Below are positions 1 to 4,824 of a stretch of DNA of 5,583 nt, one piece after another. The translations under genes and the position numbers were made by a program. The notes under the pieces were generated by a model that saw only the letters and a program-made list of their open reading frames with translations, searched no databases and was not told where the DNA came from. Every line of letters starts with the position of its first letter. Position 1 is the stretch's first letter. Source of the DNA: Clostridia bacterium (GTDB taxonomy: Bacteria > Bacillota > Clostridia > Christensenellales > UBA1242); assembly GCA_023228225.1 (NCBI GenBank), contig JALOBO010000103.1:1-5583 (forward strand), read 5' to 3'.

Positions 1-654
1 CATTTGTGGATGTGCTGCGGTAGAACAACGAAGTTTGAAAAAATGTCTCCATTCACGAAGATTGCATGCCATATTGATTTCTGTTTTTAATGAATTTGGC
101 AATACCGCTCTTGCTTCTTGAGGTTTCCAACCACGTTTTAATAAAGATTGATATGAAATTTCAGCAGTTGCCATTGCATTTAAAAATACAAGTTCATTGT
201 AATCTTTATCTGTAAATTCTTGTTCTTCGGGTATTTCTGCAAATTGTTTTGCAATAAGTTTACTGTCATGAATTCCTAATTGAATTTCATCAACCCATGG
301 CGGTAGTATAAATTGAATATCAGCACCATTTTTTTGTTCGTCAGAGTAATCAACATATCGTGTTGATTCTTGAGCAAAACTTGCAATACGATGTCTTACT
401 AGTTCGTGTGAAACACCACGATCACAAGTGAACTTAACAGATATCATTCCACCAAATTCAAGCATTGCTTCATGACCTTTTGAAAGCAGAACACCTTTGA
501 TTAATTTTCTAGCAGAAATAGCTTCACCATTTTCTCCATGTTCAATTCGACCTTCGGATTTATAACATGTGCGAGCAGCAACTTCAATTTGTTTTAGAAT
601 TTGTTCTCCATCTATTGGAGTAGTAATTGTGTAAGAAGGTTTTATTAATTTCAT
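1..654 (-). CDS. thyX: Flavin-dependent thymidylate synthase ThyX, 3' end beyond window
   Basis: ThyX makes dTMP from dUMP using methylene-tetrahydrofolate and a reduced flavin; it is cytoplasmic and normally a homotetramer. The reading frame starts at ATG 654 (MKLIKPSYTI) and stays open for 218 codons to the window edge. The ThyX signature RHR-x7-S is visible as R87-H88-R89 through S97, within ELVRHRIASFAQESTRY. The family's C-terminal substrate-binding segment is also present (NLREWRHFFKLR, residues 198-209, then AAHPQM). Family members run roughly 215-260 residues, so only a short tail is missing. The usual GHxSxxEH stretch reads GHEAMLEF here, with F at the usual last His; this is within what I would expect of divergent homologues. 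No Shine-Dalgarno sequence is visible, and the start lies 8 nt after a strong hairpin. Phages often carry thyX to supply dTMP for replication. The family call is near certain; viral origin is inference. Confidence 0.96.
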   Translation of the reverse strand, partial: MKLIKPSYTITTPIDGEQILKQIEVAARTCYKSEGRIEHGENGEAISARKLIKGVLLSKGHEAMLEFGGMISVKFTCDRGVSHELVRHRIASFAQESTRYVDYSDEQKNGADIQFILPPWVDEIQLGIHDSKLIAKQFAEIPEEQEFTDKDYNELVFLNAMATAEISYQSLLKRGWKPQEARAVLPNSLKTEINMACNLREWRHFFKLRCSTAAHPQM

Positions 655-662
655 AAAAATAA

Positions 663-699
663 AAGGATTAATGTATAATATTTGTATACATTAATCCTT
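663..699 (-). terminator. Strong hairpin between the small-gene cluster and thyX (terminator, attenuator or RNA control element)
   Basis: Positions 663-677 and 685-699 are perfectly complementary: 15 bp, with a 7-nt loop at 678-684. On the transcribed strand the stem closes with AAGG/CCTT and is followed by the T-rich run TTATTTTT and then the thyX ATG. The stem contains the TAA stop (693-691) of the gene before it. Shape and T-run suit an intrinsic terminator, but the stem is AT-rich. I see no TAnnTTTG promoter box between the hairpin and position 906 that could restart transcription for thyX. Partial read-through (attenuation), RNA processing, or control of thyX translation by folding next to its start are therefore equally possible. 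The structure is seen directly; the role is inferred. Confidence 0.6.
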
Positions 700-906
700 A
701 ATAGTTTTAGGTAATTTTAATGAGTAATACGGATTATACTGATATGCAATTAACGGATATGCTAATTCGATATTTGCATATTTTGTAATGATTCCTCTGT
801 TTTTATTATATCTTTCAATCGTTAAATAGCCATTCATTATACCTTGGTATGTTCCACGACCAAGACATTTAATGTACTTCTTTTTTAATTTTCTAGGCAG
901 TTTCAT
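691..906 (-). CDS. Small basic protein of unknown function (71 aa)
   Basis: I do not recognise this protein. It begins MKLPRKLKKKYIKC and is strongly basic at the N-terminus, then rich in Tyr and Ile (GIMNGYLTIERYNKNRG; ELAYPLIAYQYNPYYSLKLP). It has one cysteine (C14), no signal peptide and no membrane segment. The first part looks like a short beta-rich fold. I chose ATG at 906; a TTG at 927 would add seven residues but would deepen the overlap with the upstream gene from 14 to 35 nt, and neither start has a clear ribosome-binding site. The stop codon TAA (693-691) lies inside the hairpin before thyX. Its place at the end of a string of overlapping small genes supports its being real and translated with its neighbours. 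A nucleic-acid-binding role would fit the basic N-terminus but is only a guess. Confidence 0.7.
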   Translation of the reverse strand: MKLPRKLKKKYIKCLGRGTYQGIMNGYLTIERYNKNRGIITKYANIELAYPLIAYQYNPYYSLKLPKTIKD

Positions 907-1120
907 TTTCGATTGAAATAGGAACAACTTCGATAAACTCAGGTGCCATATAAAGATGCATTAAAGTTCCGCATTCTCGCGAATCTAAACTGCAATATTT
1001 GTACTTCTTTTTGCCGTACCACGTACGATAAGGTATTTCAACCATAAAATCATGTACGTATTCAGATTGTCGAAGTATTTCTTCTTTTTCTGCTTCAGTA
1101 CTTACCGTAATTTTTAACAT
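893..1120 (-). CDS. Small protein of unknown function (75 aa)
   Basis: I do not recognise a named family. The protein begins MLKITVSTEAEKEEILRQSE, a beta strand followed by a charged helix. A middle segment is rich in Lys, Tyr and Trp (YRTWYGKKKYKYC). A C43-x6-C50 pair precedes GTLMHLYMAPEFIEVV near the C-terminus. There is no signal peptide or membrane segment. The compact charged composition and size are typical of small phage accessory proteins. The ATG at 1120 overlaps the end of the upstream gene by 7 nt and is preceded by AGGAATATC, the clearest Shine-Dalgarno-like site in the window. The gene ends in TAG, the only non-TAA stop visible here, and overlaps the next gene by 14 nt. If TAG were read through, only seven residues would be added before a TAA. 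Confidence 0.75.
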   Translation of the reverse strand: MLKITVSTEAEKEEILRQSEYVHDFMVEIPYRTWYGKKKYKYCSLDSRECGTLMHLYMAPEFIEVVPISIENETA

Positions 1121-1329
1121 GATATTCCTGTTGGCTTGTGAATTACTTTTATTGCTGTTACTTCGTACCGAGGATTTCTTTCGAAACGATCATTTGATAC
1201 ATCACATTGAACAAACTCAATTGTTATTTCATTTACCGGTACTTTAAGATCTGCAGCAATTAATTCAGCTAATTGCTTCTTCTTAATTTCATACGTTTTT
1301 GTAACGTTTTCACCATTTATGATTCCCAT
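1114..1329 (-). CDS. Small protein of unknown function (71 aa)
   Basis: No family is recognised. The N-terminal part (GENVTKTYEIKKKQLAELIA) reads as a strand and then a helix. It continues with ADLKVPVNEITIEFVQCDV, a helix-turn-strand pattern reminiscent of small alpha/beta proteins seen in phage genomes. Two cysteines (C42 and the terminal C71) are present, with no export signal. The ATG at 1329 follows the stop of the MazG-like gene with one nucleotide between (TAA-T-ATG on the coding strand). The 3' end overlaps the next start by 7 nt, so translational coupling at both ends is likely. No Shine-Dalgarno sequence is visible, so re-initiation after the upstream stop is plausible. Its function cannot be inferred from sequence alone. 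Confidence 0.75.
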   Translation of the reverse strand: MGIINGENVTKTYEIKKKQLAELIAADLKVPVNEITIEFVQCDVSNDRFERNPRYEVTAIKVIHKPTGISC

Positions 1330-1330
1330 A

Positions 1331-1999
1331 TTACTTTGTATTATTTATATGAATGTCAACTACTTTTCTTTTAAATTGTCCAAGATTATATTTATCTTTA
1401 TTGCCGGTGTATCCGCCATGTTTAAAACCTTTTTCTGTCCATATGAAAAAATCAGCAGGACCTTTTAAGCCTTTTTGAAAAATAACAACGTCATTTTTAG
1501 TTGAACCTTGAGAAACAAATTTAATCGTGCAATTTTCTCCACCCCATGAAACTGTGTTAGGACATGCGTGTATAAGATTTTCAATTGAATGCTTAATATC
1601 AATTGGCAATTGCGTTATTTCGATATCTTGGTCGTATACGTTAATGTTATTTTGATATTCTTTTATTTTTGCTTCCCATTTTTTGTTTTTATGCAAAATT
1701 TCTGGCAAGATATCATTTACAATATCAATTCCGGTTTTTTCACCAAGTTCGATATAAATACTTAATAAACATTGTAAAGCATCGGCCAATTCTTCCTTTA
1801 AGTGTTCTTTATCGTATGGCTTATAAGTATGTCCTAAGTACTTCAATGCTTCAGCTGTCATTTCACCAAATTCTTCATCGAACTTCATGAACTTTGCTTC
1901 AATCGGTTTTGTTTCAAGTTTATTCAATCTTTCGATGTCATCAAGGATTACATGCAATTGCAATCCTAGTATTGTGTTTCTGTCGAGATTATGATTCAT
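1331..1999 (-). CDS. MazG-like nucleotide pyrophosphohydrolase fused to an unrecognised C-terminal domain (222 aa)
   Basis: Residues about 10-115 form an all-alpha MazG-type domain. It has the metal-binding pattern EExxE at E42-E43-x-x-E46 and ExxD at E70-x-x-D73, then a Lys-rich NKKW segment at 105-108. MazG-family enzymes hydrolyse NTPs or dNTPs to the monophosphate and pyrophosphate with Mg2+, either clearing aberrant nucleotides or changing pool sizes and alarmone levels. A linker (about 116-130) leads to a second domain, residues 131-204, with WGGENCTIKF, GPADFF and HGGYTG motifs. The neighbouring gene product ends in the same domain. Small phage MazG proteins are usually just the first domain, so this is a fusion. 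The ATG at 1999 overlaps the upstream gene by 11 nt. The MazG assignment is firm at family level, the substrate is unknown, and the C-terminal domain is described from sequence only. Confidence 0.85.
   Translation of the reverse strand: MNHNLDRNTILGLQLHVILDDIERLNKLETKPIEAKFMKFDEEFGEMTAEALKYLGHTYKPYDKEHLKEELADALQCLLSIYIELGEKTGIDIVNDILPEILHKNKKWEAKIKEYQNNINVYDQDIEITQLPIDIKHSIENLIHACPNTVSWGGENCTIKFVSQGSTKNDVVIFQKGLKGPADFFIWTEKGFKHGGYTGNKDKYNLGQFKRKVVDIHINNTK
1388..1609 (-). repeat. Copy 1 of a duplicated domain of about 74 residues (GPAD/HGxYTG domain)
   Basis: This segment encodes residues 131-204 of the MazG-like protein. It aligns without gaps to residues 85-158 of the adjacent gene product, with 34 of 74 positions identical by my count. 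Shared features in order are LP at the start, VS-x-GG-x-N-x-TI-x-FVS, a D followed by a hydrophobic strand ending in F, GPAD-x-F, and HG-x-YTG. The DNA is also similar at a constant 670-nt offset, for example ccggtgtatccgccatg at 1404 against ccggtgtatgcaccatg at 2074. The two copies are therefore paralogous. Confidence 0.85.
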
Positions 2000-2531
2000 G
2001 ATATTTTATGTTATTTTTATTAACGTTATTAATATAATATGCAAGTTCAACAATTGTGTATGATTCTTTATATCCGGTGTATGCACCATGATAAAATTTG
2101 CCTTCTTTGTAATAGAACCAATCAGCAGGTCCTCGTACGCCTGCCTCGAAAACAATGATATCGTCGTATGTTGGATTTCCGCTTACAAATTCAATCGTTT
2201 TATTTTTACCGCCTCTTGAAACCATGTCAGGATACATTGCGACCAATTCGTCAATCATACCATTTATTTCCTTTGGTAATTTTGAATCGTTTTCGCCAGA
2301 TAAAAGAATCAAAAATGAATTAGTTTTTAATGGACATTCCTCAAAAATTTCGTGTTTGATTGTAGGTTCAACATTTGAATCGTTATGATAAGCAAGTAAC
2401 TTAAAATAACTACCTTCATTTAACGTATCTTTATGATTACACGAAATTTGAAACATTGAGCCAGAACCTTTTATAAAATGCTTATAAACAAACGGACAAT
2501 TATGGCAGTTTGTTACTTTGATTTCTTCCAT
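1989..2531 (-). CDS. Four-cysteine (putative zinc-binding) protein with the shared C-terminal domain (180 aa)
   Basis: The N-terminal module (residues 1-70) holds four cysteines: the pair C9-x2-C12 in NCHNCPF, C31 in SCNHK, and C66 in EECPL. The CPF...CNH...CPL order recalls small cysteine proteins common in phage and Bacteroidota genomes and suggests a bound zinc, possibly with H33 taking part. That is inference, and a disulfide or redox role is not excluded. Residues 85-158 carry the domain shared with the MazG-like neighbour (SRGGKNKTIEF, GPADWF, HGAYTG). No signal peptide is present, so the protein is probably cytoplasmic. The ATG at 2531 follows the upstream stop by one nucleotide (TAA-T-ATG), and the 3' end overlaps the MazG-like start by 11 nt, so the three genes are very likely co-transcribed. 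I recognise no function for the whole protein. Confidence 0.8.
   Translation of the reverse strand: MEEIKVTNCHNCPFVYKHFIKGSGSMFQISCNHKDTLNEGSYFKLLAYHNDSNVEPTIKHEIFEECPLKTNSFLILLSGENDSKLPKEINGMIDELVAMYPDMVSRGGKNKTIEFVSGNPTYDDIIVFEAGVRGPADWFYYKEGKFYHGAYTGYKESYTIVELAYYINNVNKNNIKYHES
2058..2279 (-). repeat. Copy 2 of the duplicated domain of about 74 residues (GPAD/HGxYTG domain)
   Basis: This segment encodes residues 85-158 of the four-cysteine protein and is the paralogue of the segment at 1388-1609. Conserved in both are GG-x-N-x-TI, GPAD, HG-x-YTG and a following K-x-x-Y. A run of alternating hydrophobic residues before GPAD (DDIIVFEAGVRG here) suggests a beta strand leading into a loop that carries the conserved Asp. 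Both copies sit at the C-terminus behind a different N-terminal module. Confidence 0.85.
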
Positions 2532-2532
2532 A

Positions 2533-4731
2533 TTATTTTTTTATAAATGATAATGTATTTCCGTTAACTATTGCAATATAATATCCAGCAGATAAATTTT
2601 CAACATTAATTGATTCTTCATCTGTAATTTCTTTTTCTATTACAGAAACACCATTTGCACCTATAATTTTTACTTTAGATGTTCCTATATTTTTAATTTT
2701 AATATAATCAGTTGTAGGATTTGGATATATTGAAATTTCATTTGTAATAATACCAACGGCCGTAGTATCTCCAACCGATGTAGTATCTTCAATTCCTGCT
2801 TGAATAATTATGATTGTTTTTGATACGTTGCCTACAGGTTTTACCTCATCTGCCGCATATACTGTGATTTTAGCAGTTCTCTTTGTTTTTGTCGTATTTG
2901 CGCTTGCGGTAAATGATATTGAGTTTTGATTGCCAACAGTAGTTACAGTTAACCATGTTTGGTCAGAATTTACTTGTATGTAACCTGCATTTGATATTGC
3001 ATACAGATTTTTAAAATTCGATGAACTTGATAAGACAATTGTTGCTGTATCAATTGTTATAATAACATCAGCAGGTTCTTGGGTAACAATTATTGAATCT
3101 TTTACATTTCCTGCCCAAACAGTAACCTTTGCATGTCGGGGTATTGACATTGGATTTGCTTGTGCAGTAAATGTAATTACAGAATTTGTGATTGCTGCAG
3201 TTAACCATGGTTCTGATGAAATTGGATAAAGCGAAGTATTTGAAGTAACTGTTACTGTTGCAATACTGTTAGTATCTTTACCAATACTTATAGAATCTTT
3301 CAAAATTGTTATTGTGCCATTGCCTGGTTTTTGTATAATCGTTAATGTTTTAGATGCGGGAACTCCTTTAATTGAATAAAGAATATGTGCTGTAGCAGTT
3401 CGAGTGGTTACATTTGGGTTTTCTTCAATTGCTTTAAATTCAATTGTTCCATTTCCATTTGTTTGCAAATTACTTGTGGTTAACCAAGAATCATTTGATT
3501 CAACAGTCCATGTTGCATTTGATGATACATTGAAAGATACCGTACTGTTTTTTGTGTAATCAATTGTTGCAGTCGTTGAAACAAGGTCAATATATTCGAT
3601 ACCTGCAGGTTGTGTAATTGTTATGATTTGGTCAGCAATGCCGTTTCCTTTAATTGTAACTGTTGCAGTTCTGTCAATAAGTGTTGGATTTACAGATGCA
3701 ATCAAGTTAATAGTTGTTCCATTTGTTGTTAAACTTAACCATGTTTGGTCAGATGTAGCAGTCCATTGTACATTTGCATCAATTGTAACATTTGCTGTAT
3801 TTACAATATTAATAGTATTTGATGTAACGGATATGTATGGACTTTCGCCTTCTTGCACAATTGTCAAAGTATCTGCTATTGTATCCGCATAACTAGTTGA
3901 ATTGGTAGTTAATTGTGTTGTTGCTATTACAATTTTTGCAGTTCTTTTTGATGTAGTATGATTTGCTGATAACGTATATGAAACTGTACCGCCATCCAAT
4001 CCAGTTGAATTATTAATAGTTATCCATGGCGAATCTGATGTTGCTGTCCAATCGCCTTGTCCTGTAAATGTGTTATCATATGATGCAGAAGTACTTGGCA
4101 CTGTATCAACCGTTTTTGTCAATAATACGCCATTCATTTCAAATATGTACGTAGATGCGGGGATAGTTACCAAGTTTTTATACAATTGCAATGAACCGAA
4201 CGGAACATAATAACTGACAGTATATGTACTATACGTTAAATTTGTAGGAGGGACTTTCGAGAAAAGATAAATGAAACTCCTATTTGCTTTTGTTCCACAC
4301 AACGTGAACATTGCATATGAACCGATTGACGTTACATTTTTTGGTATAGCTAACCATCTAAGCGATGTGCATTGATAAAATGCGTATTTTCCGATTGCTG
4401 TCAATGATTGCGGTAATTTAATCCAAGTAATGACAAACCGATAAAACGCACTGTCGGGGAGTGCATTATTTGCATAAATTTTAGTTCCACTGTTATATTC
4501 AACAATGTTAGCATTTGATAAATCAACTGTCTTTAATTGATTTTTCATTGTTGTCATGAACACAAAATCACGGTAATCAATAGGACCAGTTACGATTAAA
4601 TCGGTAACTGTTGTAGTAGTAAATTTCACTGACATTTCGCCAGCGGCAGTAGAGTTGTACGTTGAGTACACTTGGGCGTTTACTGCGATTGCAATAAAAA
4701 ATCCCGTCAATAAAAGGAATAGTTTTTTCAT
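2533..4731 (-). CDS. Secreted BspA-type LRR / BACON-repeat protein with T9SS sorting domain (732 aa)
   Basis: A clear signal peptide (MKKLFLLLTGFFIAIAVNA, cleavage near residue 19-20) sends the product through Sec. Residues about 65-150 are a short BspA-like leucine-rich repeat region (LKTVDLSNANIV; LPQSLTAIGKYAF; AIPKNVTSIGSYA). Residues about 207-646 hold five BACON-like beta-sandwich repeats. A spacer rich in Thr and Asp leads to a type A T9SS C-terminal domain at 664-732 (ISIYPNPTTDYIKI, then LSAGYYIAIV, ending SFIKK). In Bacteroidota this signal directs export across the outer membrane and often anchoring at the cell surface. BACON domains are associated with carbohydrate or mucin binding, and LRR_5 proteins with adhesion; no catalytic domain is seen. 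The likely role is a surface adhesin or binding protein. A promoter and palindrome precede it, there is no Shine-Dalgarno sequence, and the next gene starts 1 nt after its stop. Confidence 0.93.
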   Translation of the reverse strand: MKKLFLLLTGFFIAIAVNAQVYSTYNSTAAGEMSVKFTTTTVTDLIVTGPIDYRDFVFMTTMKNQLKTVDLSNANIVEYNSGTKIYANNALPDSAFYRFVITWIKLPQSLTAIGKYAFYQCTSLRWLAIPKNVTSIGSYAMFTLCGTKANRSFIYLFSKVPPTNLTYSTYTVSYYVPFGSLQLYKNLVTIPASTYIFEMNGVLLTKTVDTVPSTSASYDNTFTGQGDWTATSDSPWITINNSTGLDGGTVSYTLSANHTTSKRTAKIVIATTQLTTNSTSYADTIADTLTIVQEGESPYISVTSNTINIVNTANVTIDANVQWTATSDQTWLSLTTNGTTINLIASVNPTLIDRTATVTIKGNGIADQIITITQPAGIEYIDLVSTTATIDYTKNSTVSFNVSSNATWTVESNDSWLTTSNLQTNGNGTIEFKAIEENPNVTTRTATAHILYSIKGVPASKTLTIIQKPGNGTITILKDSISIGKDTNSIATVTVTSNTSLYPISSEPWLTAAITNSVITFTAQANPMSIPRHAKVTVWAGNVKDSIIVTQEPADVIITIDTATIVLSSSSNFKNLYAISNAGYIQVNSDQTWLTVTTVGNQNSISFTASANTTKTKRTAKITVYAADEVKPVGNVSKTIIIIQAGIEDTTSVGDTTAVGIITNEISIYPNPTTDYIKIKNIGTSKVKIIGANGVSVIEKEITDEESINVENLSAGYYIAIVNGNTLSFIKK
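2536..2742 (-). other. T9SS type A C-terminal sorting domain (residues 664-732)
   Basis: The final 69 residues begin NEISIYPNPTTDYIKIKN. They carry the YPNP signature of this domain, a central G-x-x-V strand (GANGVSVIEKEI), the NLSAGYYIAIV motif and the basic end SFIKK. This is the standard layout of the conserved C-terminal domain recognised by the Por (type IX) secretion machinery, which is found only in Bacteroidota and close relatives. It therefore identifies the intended cell type. Confidence 0.92.
2794..4113 (-). repeat. Five tandem BACON-like repeats in the secreted protein
   Basis: The repeats span residues about 207-295, 299-376, 380-469, 473-553 and 556-646. Each has a Trp in a D/E-x-x-W-hydrophobic strand (W236, W331, W416, W509, W593). 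Each also has an Arg followed by TA or HA (R263, R354, R444, R532, R618) and a closing strand ending in Gln (Q293, Q374, Q467, Q551, Q644). Trp spacing is 84-95 residues, normal for BACON. The repeats are diverged from each other, so this is an old domain array and not a recent DNA duplication. Confidence 0.88.
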
Positions 4732-4763
4732 TTTGTTTAAGAATTGGTTAAATTATATGTAAA

Positions 4764-4786
4764 ATCAAATATAAACTATATTTGAT
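4764..4786. repeat. Perfect 10-bp inverted repeat, possible operator
   Basis: The arms at 4764-4773 (ATCAAATATA) and 4777-4786 (TATATTTGAT) are exact reverse complements with a 3-nt spacer (AAC). The dyad covers the proposed -7 box of the promoter for the secreted-protein gene. A dimeric repressor or activator binding here could switch that gene. The symmetry also places a TATATTTG box on each strand. In this AT-rich spacer chance is possible but unlikely for 20 paired bases. The short loop and lack of G/C make it a poor terminator. Confidence 0.6.
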
Positions 4787-4797
4787 GTAATAGCAAT
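4766..4797 (-). promoter_or_regulatory. Putative Bacteroidota-type promoter for the secreted LRR/BACON gene
   Basis: On the minus strand TATATTTG (4773-4766) matches the Bacteroidota -7 consensus TAnnTTTG exactly. ATTG (4797-4794) lies 20 nt upstream, where the -33 TTG/TTTG element is expected. The box is 34 nt before the ATG at 4731, leaving a short leader. No other promoter is visible in the tightly packed genes downstream, so this site may drive the transcript from 4731 to about 693 and perhaps thyX. The assignment is by motif only. Confidence 0.55.
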
Positions 4798-4824
4798 AGA
4801 AAATGAAATTATTTTCAAAAAAAG

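Noticed and set aside
893..895. Stop-codon reassignment (TAG read as Gln), as in some large gut phages
   Set aside because: TAG appears once as a stop, with a TAA only seven codons later. No gene has in-frame TAG or TGA, so the standard code explains everything.
907..927. TTG start at 927 for the small basic gene
   Set aside because: ATG at 906 gives a shorter overlap with the upstream gene and a natural MKLPRK start; there is no ribosome-binding site favouring TTG.
1669..1890. Plus-strand open frame of 73 codons
   Set aside because: It lies wholly inside the MazG-domain coding region on the other strand, has no family resemblance and no start signal, and is a shadow frame.
2155..2388. Plus-strand open frame of 77 codons
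   Set aside because: It is opposite the four-cysteine gene, whose C-terminal half is conserved with its paralogue; the plus frame has no support.
3623..3892. Plus-strand open frame of 89 codons with a hydrophobic, membrane-like composition
   Set aside because: It is antisense to the Val/Thr-rich BACON repeats; the hydrophobic pattern follows from complementing Thr, Ile and Asn codons.
2794..4113. Recent DNA-level tandem repeat or CRISPR-like array in the long gene
   Set aside because: Repeat units are similar only at the protein level, with 84-95 residue spacing and diverged DNA; they are BACON-like domains.
4804..4824. Possible terminator after the ADP-ribosylglycohydrolase gene
   Set aside because: Only a 5-bp TGAAA/TTTCA stem with no G/C clamp is visible beside an A/T run, too weak to call.
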